In this document: one piece after another, positions 10,343-20,773 of the stretch
How positions within the stretch are numbered: position 1 is the first letter of the stretch
How the letters are laid out: each line of letters begins with the position of its first letter
NCBI GenBank assembly: GCA_015680685.1
Contig: MNCI01004763.1
Coordinates: 433-29,946, forward strand
Origin: Gnetum montanum
Lineage: Eukaryota > Streptophyta > Gnetopsida > Gnetales > Gnetaceae
Direction of reading: 5' to 3'
DNA: 29,514 bases
The notes under the pieces: generated by a model
Told to the model about the DNA's origin: nothing
What the model saw: the letters and a program-made list of their open reading frames with translations, nothing else
Database searches by the model: none
Made by a program: the position numbers and the translations under genes

Positions 10343-11785
10343 ATCCCCAGGACAAGACGTCCTGAATGCGAAATTTTCCGCCGAAACGTATCCCTGAGTA
10401 ACACTGGTTCTAAATAGTTTCTTGTTCTGACGCTGTCCCAATTTCATAGGTCCCTCTGCAATCTCCTCTCCTCAGCCTTGGGCTCTTTACTGGACAAGGC
10501 GGGGAACGTAGCGGGGCGGAGCAGAACTAGGTAATGAAACGATGATCGGATTGCGAAACGTTTCCCGTGTTACAGTTAAGCTTTAATAGTATCGTCGTTC
10601 AGATTGTCCAAGACCATGGTACAGGCTGTTCCTTCGTATTCCGACTTTGTAGCTGGTGAAAAGTCTGGGACCCTCCCACAATACCTTTCAATTTTCAAAC
10701 GAATTTGGAATAGTAAGTGCACTTGCTCGCCACCATAAAAAGTGATAATGGATTTGGTGGAGGCCTCCTTCAGTGCTTGAACATGGGGCAGGCATACGCC
10801 AGGGAAAGATACGCATTTAATCATGCCAATTCGTTAATTCACTGGTGGTTGTCACCGCTAAACCTTGCTGAGGTTTCAAGCTACGTAGAATTTGCGCGAG
10901 AAAAACTTGTTTGATTGGCTATGACTGAAACGTGTGAGCCCGTCACAGGTTAAAATAAAACAAAAGAGGACAATTGGAGGATGAAATTCAACCTGAATGT
11001 CACTGCAAAGGGCAACGAATGATTGAATTGGGAAAAAAAGATGAACCTCGCACGTGAACAGATTTAGTTGGGCAAGCAAGTCAAACACTGGCGTAGCTAA
11101 CCTTGTCAGCAGTGGCGACAGGTAAGGTTTCTTGTTGCATCCACACTGACTTTTCTGCTATCTAATCTACCCAACTATGTGCTAGGCGATGAGCTCTACG
11201 GTGAGTTGTTTAGCTTCGACGGTCGAGATTTTTCGTTGAATCGGATAAGCATGAAATGGTGGTACATGCAGGCACTCTTAGCACTAACAGGATCCAACAG
11301 CTCATTGCATTTAAGTAATCTCTGTCTCGGAAAACGACATTACGGTGGTCACTTAACAGTGTTAACTTAACACTCATCCATCATGGTGATTGCCAAGCTT
11401 CAACGAAATTTTGTCGTTGCTGCCTCACTGTGAGAAATGCAAGGCATGAGGAAAATCAGAGGTCTGCATGAATACATGCTCCGTAACAGCTGGAATCATT
11501 TAGCCCATTAAAACATTCGGCTGAGAGCGACATCTTAGCTGCTTCATTATGATGTTTGGAGTGATGCGGAAGCATGCTTTGCTCCATTAGTTATTCGGCA
11601 GCTGTGGAACGATGGAGTTGCTATTGTAGAATTAGAGATTCCAGAATTTGTACACTTTTTTCAAAAATGTTTCTCTTGGGAAAGTGAAATGAAATAATTC
11701 ATTAAAGAATTTCAAGTTGAGACCGTTGAAATTGTAAAAAAGCGAGTAAATTGGTGCTCTGACAGTATCATCTGCAAAACTGCGA

Positions 11786-11796
11786 CTATATATAAG
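11786..11796 (+). promoter_or_regulatory. TATA box of the peroxidase gene
   Basis: CTATATATAAG lies about 100 bp upstream of the chosen peroxidase ATG (11892), giving an expected transcript start near 11820. An in-frame ATG at 11802 would lie between TATA and the transcript start, which argues against it as the initiator. Confidence 0.65.
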
Positions 11797-11891
11797 GAGG
11801 CATGGGAAAGAGGGGCAGACATCAAGACTACAATAGCTTTAGTTTGTTTTATGTTTTGAGAATTTGGGTTTCAGTTTTAACTGAGTGGAAA

Positions 11892-14004
11892 ATGGCACAA
11901 TTGCATTTGCTGTTATTCATGGTCATAGCAGTGGCATCAACAAAAACAGTGGTGTCTCAGCTGCAGTATGGGTACTACATGAAGACTTGTCCTGAGGCCG
12001 ACTTTATAGTTCAGCAAGTGATTACAAAGGCATTTGCACAGAATCCTCGGACTGCTGCAGCGCTAATCAGAATGCACTTTCATGACTGTTTTGTCCATGT
12101 AATTTTTCATGATTTAAGTTTGATTCCAGTACGTTGTCACTACTTTTTTTAATATAATACCATAGGAGTGTGTGATTGCTTTGCTTACAGGGGTGTGATG
12201 CATCGATACTCATAGACTCGACGAGCAGTAACACTGCAGAGAAGGATTCGCCTGCAAATAATCCCAGCTTGACGGGATTCGATATCATCGACGAAGCCAA
12301 GAAAAAACTCGAAGCTGCGTGTCCAGGAGTGGTCTCCTGTGCAGATATCTTGGCATATGCAGCCAGAGACTGCGCTAAACTTGTAAATTTGTTTCCATTT
12401 CTAGTTATATATTGCAGTTGAACGAAGTTTCTCTGTGACATGAGGTATGAATTTGTTTGCTAGTTGTAAATGCAGGCAGGCGGCTTTATGTTCGGTTGGG
12501 ATGTGAAAGGTGGCAGAAAAGATGGTAAAATTTCGAGGGCATCGGACATAACAGCTAATCTGCCAGCGCCCACTTTCAACCTTAGCCAACTGACTCAACT
12601 CTTTGCCCAGAAGGGTCTCACCCAAGAAGAGATGGTCACTCTTTCAGGTAAAATGTTTTTGCTATTTTAGATTTCTCTGCTGGAAACCATATAGAATTTT
12701 ATCGCCCAAAATACTATGCTATAACAAAAAGTTTGTAATGGTACCTTCCACTGATATTTGGAGGAGCATCAGAAGTTTCTGATCAACGTCAAGACATACT
12801 TTTGGATACCAAACAGTCACGAGAAGATTTTAGGTTTTAACTCATTGACGAAGGGGAATGTGGGACTGGGATATTTGGAGTTTGAATGCACAGAGTTTAT
12901 TTATGACGATTTCAGACCATACCTTTCACGGCTCTTGCTAGGAAGCCAACTTCCAACTCCAAATCCCCTGTTTCTTCCGTATGTTAAAAGCTAAGCCATC
13001 TCATGATGGTAATTACTAATTTGATATCAGCATTCCTTTAACCTGTCACTACTAGCTATCAATGAAAATGCGCCGCTGGCCAAAACTGGTCTTGATCCTG
13101 TGCTCAATGGTATTGGGTGCATGCGCGTCATCCTTATAGTCTTCAAGTCTGAAGCATTTTGCTTCAAGTCTAGCTTGTTAGTACTGCTCAGATGCATGAA
13201 GTATAGTTACGAACTTACTAGTATTTGCAAAGTGGATTAAGATGTTGAGCTATAAACCCACTAACCTTTATATGCATTTAAGGCCCAATAGCTCAGGAAT
13301 TTTTCCTAGGTATCTTAGAGATCAAAGATCTATGACTCTATGACATGACGGCATGATCAGCAATCATGAAGAGTTGGTTAGACATGTGAGTCGGCAATAA
13401 CTTTTTACAGCGAATTTTAAAATCAGTTGAATTGTGTCCTGGGTATCGTTCCAAATGCAGTAAAACAAACTCACTTTCCAGTTTCATGTATGGTGGTCGT
13501 CGTTCAACCGAATCTAGAAGAATCCTGGACTAAAGATGATGTGCAATTAATTGCCAAGGTTGGTAGTTGACGTTGATGGCTGTGATGGGGCATGCAGGAG
13601 GACACACAGTAGGAAGATCACACTGCTCGTCTTTCACGAGCAGGCTATACAACTTCAGCACCACGCAGGCGCAGGACCCGTCGCTGGATGCCTCACTAGC
13701 GGCCATGCTGCGGGCACGCTGTCCACAGACGAACTCCAATCCCAGCACGACTGTGCCCATGGAACAAATAACACCAACAGTGCTGGACAATACTTACTAT
13801 GACGCCGTTTTGGACAAGCGCGGTCTCTTCACATCTGACAAGAGCCTGCTCGACTCCGACGCCACCGCTGCACTCGTATCGCAGAACTCGGCCGATCCAG
13901 TGCTGTGGGCTCGCCGCTTCAACGCCGCCATGGCCAAGATGAGCGAGATTCAGGTGCTCACTGGCGACCAGGGCGCAATCCGCACCAACTGCCGCGTTGT
14001 TTAG
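11892..14004 (+). CDS. Class III (secretory plant) peroxidase, 4 exons
   Basis: This is a heme peroxidase of the plant secretory pathway (EC 1.11.1.7), using H2O2 to oxidise phenolics in the cell wall or apoplast. Inferred exons are 11892-12098, 12191-12382, 12476-12647 and 13598-14004, with GT..AG introns of 92, 93 and 950 bp in phases 0, 0 and 1. The product is 325 aa, the usual length. Residues 1-22 are a hydrophobic signal peptide, and the mature form begins QLQYGYY. Visible residues are Arg60 and distal His64 (RMHFHDCF), GCDAS at 70-74, [14 protein letters not shown], and proximal His193 (LSGGHTVG). The eight family Cys are 33, 66, 71, 113, 119, 200, the RCP Cys and the NCR Cys. Cys130 (ARDCAKL) is extra; Ser is usual there. 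Exon 4 ends [10 protein letters not shown]-stop. The three-intron layout is the classic one. I cannot place it in a named subgroup. Confidence 0.93.
12648..13597 (+). other. Peroxidase intron 3 (950 bp)
   Basis: It has donor GGTAAAA and acceptor CATGCAG and splits a Gly codon between TLSG and GHTVG. It is ten times longer than the other two introns. Small frames inside it (for example 12758-12994) have no recognisable product. I see no inserted element with clear ends. Confidence 0.8.
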
Positions 14005-15846
14005 ACAAATACAAAACCGTGACTTGTTTTCTGCTTCCCCTTCTTTTTGTTTTTTCCGCGTCTTTATTTATGCTCTGTAGATGTGGTTTTTCTTCCTTGT
14101 ACCTGTTTGGCGACGTGACGCTTGCGCGCCCAACGCTGTTTTCTTATATCTGCCATTTGTTGTAGGGACAACCCTCAACAAATATACAATTTGTACTAAG
14201 GCTGTTTTTGAAACTGCCCTTCGCCTGATGAAATGAATAAGGATGCTTTTGGGAAATGGCGTAGGTTGGATCTTTGGCCGTTGTGGACGCCTGGGTTCGA
14301 AAATTCCATCTAAGCGCACTCGCCGAAGGCCACGTATCATGCCAGGTCTCCAAAGTTCTAATCTTTAATGCAGTTTAATGGAGCCGTTGAAACACGTACT
14401 ACACGAAATACAGGAAAACCGTACTACAGTGGGGAAAAAAAATACACAATCGAAAGAAGAAACATTTGAAGAAGAATCAAATAGAAAAAATAAAATAAAA
14501 TGCAGAAAGGAGAATTGAAAAGAAAAAGTGTTGGAAAAAGAGAAATACGAGATACAAAATTGAACAGAGAAAGGAGCATCCAACGAAAAAATACAAGAGG
14601 GAGCAAAGACAAGCGGGAAAAAGGAATCCAGATACGCAAAAAGAAGAACTCCCGTACGAACTTGTGAAAGCGACTTGATTTTTAGAAATAACAAGGTACT
14701 ATACATGGTCATGTAACTTCATATTTTAAAATGATCCTAATAAAAAAACCGCTTCTTGTTATAACTACGCTGTCAATTACAGGTTACACTAAAAGGTAGG
14801 AAGCAGGCGACGACGCAATAAGAGCGAAGGCATTCCTTTGCCTTTGTCTTTTTCCTGCCCCTCGAGAACCGCAATAAACGAGAGGAAGTACTACCAAGAG
14901 GAGTCTACCTTTTGATACGTTGTATTTTAAATAACTTTGTTGCCCGGGTAGCATGTCCAAGGTTTAATTCCAAGATCCAAGTCACATTTACTTTCGTTGT
15001 AGACATTTCAATTAATGGCTAATTAGACTTTCTAAATAAACACCAACCAAAAGGTAGATACATAAAACTCGGTAATTTGCAAATTCAAGCTTTCTTTGAT
15101 GCTTAATTTGGTAACACTTGAAATAATTGTAATATAAGTATAGCTTAAGACATAATTTAGTATTGTTTATCATAAAAGAATCTATAACTTAAAAGTTTTC
15201 AAATCATCAAATCAAAAGTCTTACTACTAAGATACTTAATTCATTGTAATGTTGTGATGTCTCCTCTCTTGAGAAAAGCATCACAAGGGATCCAAAAAAT
15301 TTAATTAACATCAATGAGTAATCAGTTCTAGAAAATCAATGCAATTCACAGAGTACCTTCAAGAATTTAAAAGCAGCAATTCTGCCCATTCGCTCAACTT
15401 GATCTTTAGCTAATTCAATCCACCATGAGAATTGAATTGCAGCTTAGCAGAAGACCCAAATTCAAATGAACATGAAATGGTCTGAGATGTGTTTGTAGCA
15501 AGCATTAATATGTTACCGTTGCTTAGTGCATTAGTCTAAAGGTCGGCACATATTCCCCTCCAGATTCGCTGTATTTTTGCAAGCCGAGAGCCATTCCTAA
15601 CAAATTGTTTGCTGCTCCAGTTTCTAGCATACTCATCTGGCTTATGCAGCGACCTTCGTGAAACAAAATTGTCAAAGCTCGTCCAGTCGCAGCTCCATTT
15701 CTCCCAGCATCCGACTTCATTTTTGAACGATGGACAAATCCAATCAAGGAGGCAGAATTTTGCTAGACCAAAGTTGGGCAGGAGGTTCCTTTGGATAAAG
15801 TTAGTCACGGGTTTCTTCGGTGCAAGGGTCAGATTAGCTGAACCTG
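14005..15846. other. Intergenic region between peroxidase and PPR gene (convergent)
   Basis: It starts with the peroxidase 3' untranslated region, where an AATGAATAAGG near 14231 could serve as a poly(A) signal. It continues with an A/G-rich stretch (about 14420-14660), AT-rich DNA (14900-15500), and the likely 3' untranslated region of the minus-strand PPR gene. Small frames here show no family. The two genes converge on this region. Confidence 0.5.
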
Positions 15847-18342
15847 CTACCAATAATCTCCACATGAACAATGGCCGCCGGAAAAATGGTGGAAACGGCT
15901 GGAATCTCTGATTGTAATATAACGTGAAGTAATTTTGGAGATGTACTTGCACGCAGTGTGACAGTCACCGCAAACTGTAAGGTTATTGAAAATCCGAATA
16001 GGCATCCCTTCAGGCGTGCTGATCAGAGCAAATGCAATTGCCAGTTTCTCACTGTGATAAAGAAGCGAAGATATCTTCTGCTGCTCGTCCACATCATGCA
16101 AGACACTGCTAGTATCCGGCTTATAGCCATAGGCCTGCATCTGAGCAAACAATGATTTAAGCTTTGCATAAATCTCTTTGGTCTGGGGATGGGAGCCATC
16201 GCCTGCAACAAAACTGGTCCAGTTATGGCCGATCTCAAGTCGGCTACACGCAGGCTTCCTGGTTACATTTCTTCGTTTCATCAGCATTCTTACCCTGGCA
16301 ACCTCATCCCTCCTGCCAGCTGATGCGTACAATCTAGAAAGCTGAACATAATGCAAGGAATTACTAGGATCAAGTTCAATTAGGCGTTCTGCAATCTGTT
16401 CTCCCAGTTCCAAGTTGTTATGGACCCTGCAAGCACGCAGCAAGGAACCCAAAATGACTTCGTTAGGATCCATGGCCATTCTGTCAATGAGGGCCTTACC
16501 TTCATTCAAAAGTCCAGACCGACCTAGAACATCAACCATGCAGCAGTAGTGTTTAATTGAAGGTGCAATGCCAAAGTCTCGAGACATACTGTGGAAATAT
16601 CTCCACCCATCATCAACCAAACCCGAGTGGCAGCAGGCACAGAGAACACCAGTAAACGTAACATCATTGGGCTGCTCCCCTGCTCTTTGCATTTGTTCAA
16701 AATACTCTAAAGCCATCCTGCCCTGGCCATGCATAGCACAGCCGACAATCATGGAATTCCAGGAAATTCTGGTCCATTCAGACATCCTGTGAAATATCTT
16801 TGCTGCATCTGAAATACTACCGCATTTTGCATACATGCTAACAAGGGCATTTGCCATGGATAAATTAGCTGAGAGTCCACTTCTAACGACACTTGAATGC
16901 ACCTGCTCACCATAACATAGCTCAGCCAAGTTTGAACAGGCAGACAGAACACTGGCAAAGGTATCACACTTTGGCCGGAGGCCCTTGCTCTGCATTTCTC
17001 TGAAAAGGGCCAAGCACTCGTGAAACAGATCATTCTGGGCATATCCAGAGATCATGGCAGTCCATGAAACCACATTTCTCTCCGGCATGGACTGAAAAAA
17101 CCTTTCGGCCTCCTTGATACGACCATTTTGGCACAACCCTGAAACCATGGAGGTCCATGATACGACGTTTCTGCAATTCATATTCTGAAAGATCTTCACG
17201 GCCTCTTCCACCAAGCCATTCTGAGCATAGCCTGCAATCATAGCATTTGTGGAAACTGAATCCCGTACAGACATTTCATCAAAAAGCTGCCGCGCATTCC
17301 CAATGCTCCCGCATTTCACATACATATCAATAAGACTAGACTCAGCAAAATCTCGCAACAGACCTCTCTTGATTACCTCCTGATGCAAAACTTTCCCTGT
17401 TCGCAGAGCCCCAATAACTGTAAAAGCAGGAATCAGCCCAACGTATGTCAAGGATGTGGGTTTGACACCAGAAGTTTTCATTTTGCAAAACATTGACAGG
17501 GCCTGTTCAGCTTGTCCAATTTTGGCATAAGCGGATATCATCAAAGTCCAATTCACATCATTCTTCTCCGTCAAATTCTCAAACAACTTCTGAGCAATCT
17601 CCATATCCCCACATTTGACATACATATCAACAAGGGCGCTGCCTGCAAAATCATGGCTCTCAAACCCAAGCCTAGTGATTTCTCGATGCATGTTTCTCCC
17701 TTCTTCAAGATTTCCCAAGCTAGCGCAAGCTGGAAGCGCGCTGGCAGCAGCCAAGCAATCCAGTCTTATACCTGAATCCAATAGCTTATAAAACAAATCA
17801 ATAGCTTCTCTGTTCAAATTTTGCCTGACATGGGCAGTTATCAATATGGTCCAGGAAATGGTATTGGGTCTATCCATTTCATCAAATACCTGGCGCGCAT
17901 CCTTCAAGGCTCCACATTTTACATACAAGTTAAGAAGCTTGGTTTCAAGGTATAGATCTGGGGTACTGATTCCTTTTTGTAGAATAATAGAATGGATTAG
18001 CCTTCCTTCTGCAAGAAATTTCATATTGGCACAGGACATTAAGAGGCAGGCGTGCATGGAGAAATCAGGTCTCCCGTCGCACGAATTTTGTTGTTTTAGA
18101 ACATGCAGAGCCTCTGCAATTCGCCCTTGTTCGCACAGAGATCTTACATTTTGGCCTGGATCCCCTGCCGCCCTGAAATGGGTTGCATGTGATGACAGGC
18201 ATTTGACCCGGTTTTCGTGTTCTGAGATTCTTTTCGAAGAAGAAAAAAGCCGAATGGGTCGCAGATATCTGCCAAGACAATTTAGTATTCTGTATGCAAC
18301 GCTGCAGAGCGGAAAGCGATTTCTCAGGGCTCCAGCTGCCAT
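15847..18342 (-). CDS. PLS-class PPR protein with E and DYW domains, intronless, 831 aa
   Basis: Such proteins bind one organellar RNA site and, through the DYW cytidine deaminase, edit C to U. Residues 1-60 are Arg/Ser-rich with few acidic residues near the start, consistent with a mitochondrial or plastid transit peptide. From about residue 65 to 650 there are tandem PPR motifs of P, L and S types (repeated YVKCG..A..FDEM and N.VSWT.MI.GYAQNG patterns). E1/E2 text follows (MDPNEVILGSLLRACRVH... to KPACSRLEIG). The DYW domain has HSE at 763-765 (zinc His and catalytic Glu), CGDCH at 791-795, HCSC at 824-827 and terminal GDYW-stop. All deaminase residues are intact. The ATG at 18342 has G at -3 and G at +4. 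Two upstream ATGs (18355, 18368) in other frames could reduce translation if transcribed. The RNA target cannot be read from sequence alone. Confidence 0.95.
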   Translation of the reverse strand: MAAGALRNRFPLCSVAYRILNCLGRYLRPIRLFSSSKRISEHENRVKCLSSHATHFRAAGDPGQNVRSLCEQGRIAEALHVLKQQNSCDGRPDFSMHACLLMSCANMKFLAEGRLIHSIILQKGISTPDLYLETKLLNLYVKCGALKDARQVFDEMDRPNTISWTILITAHVRQNLNREAIDLFYKLLDSGIRLDCLAAASALPACASLGNLEEGRNMHREITRLGFESHDFAGSALVDMYVKCGDMEIAQKLFENLTEKNDVNWTLMISAYAKIGQAEQALSMFCKMKTSGVKPTSLTYVGLIPAFTVIGALRTGKVLHQEVIKRGLLRDFAESSLIDMYVKCGSIGNARQLFDEMSVRDSVSTNAMIAGYAQNGLVEEAVKIFQNMNCRNVVSWTSMVSGLCQNGRIKEAERFFQSMPERNVVSWTAMISGYAQNDLFHECLALFREMQSKGLRPKCDTFASVLSACSNLAELCYGEQVHSSVVRSGLSANLSMANALVSMYAKCGSISDAAKIFHRMSEWTRISWNSMIVGCAMHGQGRMALEYFEQMQRAGEQPNDVTFTGVLCACCHSGLVDDGWRYFHSMSRDFGIAPSIKHYCCMVDVLGRSGLLNEGKALIDRMAMDPNEVILGSLLRACRVHNNLELGEQIAERLIELDPSNSLHYVQLSRLYASAGRRDEVARVRMLMKRRNVTRKPACSRLEIGHNWTSFVAGDGSHPQTKEIYAKLKSLFAQMQAYGYKPDTSSVLHDVDEQQKISSLLYHSEKLAIAFALISTPEGMPIRIFNNLTVCGDCHTACKYISKITSRYITIRDSSRFHHFSGGHCSCGDYW

Positions 18343-19908
18343 TGCTTGCAGCCATGAACACGTCGCATTACAAGAAGAAACGCCCGCTGATTTACTGTAT
18401 TGGAAACTGCGGATTTCATAAACTTGGCAGCTGAATTCCTTAAACTGAGTGTCAAACTGTATTAGTTAATTAGTTATTACTGTTTGAGCCTCGATTTACG
18501 CTGTTCCACATTGTCAGGCCAACTGATCTTCAAAACGAGACGTCCATCTAACGGTCAACCGTGGCTTTTCATTTTCTGGGTTCCTCCGCGTTTGTGATCG
18601 CCGGTATTTTATTGAACATCTTTTTGCACAAAGGCCGTGGAAGCATTGGAAACCAGTGTCTTTCGGGGGCACCGGGGCAAAGCAACTGCCAAAGCAATGC
18701 AGTTCATACCCCCACTCTTATCAAATTTAATGTTTGTGTCTCCTATTACGGCTTTCAGTCTAGTATTCTTATTTAAATTTAAGGACACGTGTTGAGCCTG
18801 AATTTTTTTAAATTATGTATCTTAAAACTTACATGGAATATAATATATAGGTTTTTACAAATTCTTATTAAACAATGAACAAGTCAATCTCCTTATTTGA
18901 AGGACATAATTATCTTTTATATAAATGAACATGGTCTACCATCAAAAAGGGCAAAGAAAAAGGTGAATTAATGCTTAAACCTAAAATTTGTTAGTTGTCA
19001 AATCTTACACGGAGCAAAAAAAAAGGGATAACTTAATAAATGATCTTAACTTTAAAATGGTATCAATCAGAAAATACAAAGTAGCAAATAATTTTCCTTT
19101 TGAAGGTTGCATTTACTGAGTTAGCCCAACAGGGGAAAAAAATGGTTTGAAACTGTGCTTGTGCACGGAACGAATCCTGTGGGCGCCGATATCACTAAAA
19201 AAAAGGCGTTTTAACTTTAATTTCATGTAATTTCATTGCTTACTAACTATACCCAATAAAAATTTTCACTTTCCAGTTTCCAGTAGATAGGAGTTGGTGC
19301 AATTAGATCCTAACAGGTCACATACCATTCCTTCATCACATATAGATGGTTGCTCATGTTTAGAAGTTTCACATTTGCAAGGCTGTTTCAATTTCTTTTT
19401 TTTTTTTGTTTTTTATTTTTTTCATAAAGATTCAGTATCATTAGCAACTAAAAAAGCACCATAACGGCGCATGAATTAACAACCTTAACGCTGCTCCGAG
19501 ATAACACTGGTGTGAACTTCTCATCTATGCGCGTAGGGTATACGAGTGCATGATCTCCCTGCTGCAAGTTGAACGCGAACCCATGAAGCTTTCGACTAAT
19601 TTTAATCTCCATGTTATTCCAAAATAAGGAAACTCTTTTCCACGAAATACCGTGTATTTCTATTCTTGATCAGCTCTGGGGACTGTCATTTTAACACAGA
19701 AGGTGTCATTCATTAACTGAGAGTAGCATCGTTTATACTTTATACTCCTGCGGATCCAATCACCAGTGATATAGATATATGTATACATATATATCTATGT
19801 TTTCCCATACAGCGGCAGAAAAAAGTAAGCACTACAAGAAAAGTGGAACGTAGAGGCGTGGAATCGCAGTATGAAACTAATTAACTTAAATTAAGGCGGG
19901 TGGAAGAA
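18343..19908. other. Intergenic region between PPR and TCP genes
   Basis: It contains the PPR 5' flank (first ~200 bp, with two out-of-frame upstream ATGs at 18355 and 18368) and then AT-rich DNA with long A and T runs (for example 19397-19409). A perfect 18-bp palindrome ATATATGTATACATATAT lies at 19775-19792 in a longer imperfect palindrome. It ends with the TCP 3' flank. No further gene was recognised. Confidence 0.5.
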
Positions 19909-20577
19909 TTAACTGATGGGGGCTGCAGGCAACAGAGCTCCGTTCTCAGCATCCTGGAATACGGCAGAGATCTGACAAGGAGAAGCAACAGCAGAAATAT
20001 GGTTACTATGATACTGAGCAGACGAATCAGTGGTTTGGTCCAGATTCAGGGGTTGTTGGTAGTGCTGAAACATCTGAGGCATGGCAATATTGGCAACACC
20101 AAAATCCAGAGACGCATCAATTTCCCAGCAGGGCAGGCAGCTGCTGCTGCTGCTGCCGAACTGCTTGTTCTGACCAATCTCGCAGGCAGCAACAGCAACG
20201 CAATCCTGCGCAGGGCCTCCATTAAGGGCTGTTTGTGTAGAAACTGGTGCAGAAACGGAGCAACAATAACGCTGGTGCGGCGTCGTCTGTTCGTTACTAT
20301 GGCGATTTGCAGCAATTGTGGGTTCGGCCATGCACAGGAGCCACTGGATGGTGTCGCCATCAGACTTCAGGCCGAGCTCTCTGGTGAGCTGAAATATCCT
20401 TGCAGCACAAGCCGCAGGAATCCGGATCCGCCTTCCTCGGCCTTCCACTTTGGCATGCCGATCTCTTCTACATTTCCTCGTCTTGTTGTTCATCCTACCC
20501 ATCTCATTCTCATTCTCATTTTCATTCTCATTCTCCCCGGCAGCAGAAGCAGTATCGATGATGGCAGATTTCTCCAT
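19909..20577 (-). CDS. Class I (PCF-type) TCP transcription factor, 222 aa
   Basis: TCP proteins bind GC-rich sites such as GGNCCCAC in the nucleus and regulate growth and cell proliferation. The TCP domain spans about residues 36-90: basic part [21 protein letters not shown], then helix-loop-helix text [23 protein letters not shown] and AEPTIAA. The short basic part and Cys57 in PAACAAR are class I features. No R domain is seen. The N terminus has a Glu-Asn repeat (residues 15-25) from a hexanucleotide microsatellite, and the C-terminal half is Gln/Ser-rich with five Ser in a row. The usual class I tail after the second helix (TGTGTIPA-like) is not recognisable here. The ATG at 20577 is chosen because an in-frame TAA lies 19 codons upstream. 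It appears intronless, as most class I TCP genes are. The plus-strand frame over the same span is a shadow. Confidence 0.88.
   Translation of the reverse strand: MEKSAIIDTASAAGENENENENENEMGRMNNKTRKCRRDRHAKVEGRGRRIRIPAACAARIFQLTRELGLKSDGDTIQWLLCMAEPTIAANRHSNEQTTPHQRYCCSVSAPVSTQTALNGGPAQDCVAVAACEIGQNKQFGSSSSSCLPCWEIDASLDFGVANIAMPQMFQHYQQPLNLDQTTDSSAQYHSNHISAVASPCQISAVFQDAENGALLPAAPIS
20503..20534 (+). repeat. Hexanucleotide microsatellite (CTCATT)n inside the TCP coding region
   Basis: Five imperfect units with one T-for-C change encode the Glu-Asn repeat on the minus strand. Six-base units keep the frame whatever the copy number, so length variation would change only the linker before the TCP domain. 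Confidence 0.85.
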
Positions 20578-20759
20578 TGTCGCCTTCGCAGGACCCGGCC
20601 TCCAAAATCTGGTTTTTATGGCATGGTCACTCGCTTATTAGCGGGTACCAGGCCAGGCAGTTGTCGGCATCATGAACAGCGACTGTGCAGTAAATTAGAA
20701 CAGAGCAGGACGCCTACAGTGCCTTGATTCAGTTTCTGCGTACCTGGGTACGCTGCCAT

Positions 20760-20773
20760 TCATAATATATAAT
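20760..20773 (-). promoter_or_regulatory. Possible TATA box of the TCP gene
   Basis: The minus strand reads CATTATATATTATG, about 185 bp upstream of the TCP ATG. It would give a 5' untranslated region of roughly 150 bp. AT-rich words are common nearby, so this is only a candidate. Confidence 0.3.

Larger units (their letters stand above)
8092..11785. other. Gene-free stretch, AT-rich then mixed composition
   Basis: From 8092 to about 9980 the DNA is AT-rich with only short frames. The longest, 9442-9756 (+), gives a 104-residue product with a Lys/Arg/Gly/Glu-rich tail from a purine-rich run and no family I recognise; I do not call it a gene. About 10020-10580 is less AT-rich and holds GGGACG/GAGACG-type words and a 21-bp duplication. 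About 10580-11785 is the likely peroxidase upstream region. No RNA gene or intact transposon was recognised. Confidence 0.5.

Noticed and set aside
10142-10447. 101-aa minus-strand frame with a seven-residue repeat
   Set aside because: The repeat is just the 21-bp DNA duplication; no family match and no gene context.
11802-11891. Upstream in-frame ATG as the peroxidase start
   Set aside because: It lies only a few bases after the TATA box, before any likely transcript start. The ATG at 11892 gives a proper signal peptide and normal length.
19775-19792. Perfect AT palindrome as a terminator or cruciform
   Set aside because: An 18-bp alternating AT-type palindrome is common in AT-rich plant DNA, and nothing nearby gives it a role.
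19900-20727. 275-aa plus-strand open frame over the TCP gene
   Set aside because: It is the antisense shadow of the TCP coding region. The minus frame has a clear TCP domain, while the plus frame has no recognisable motif.
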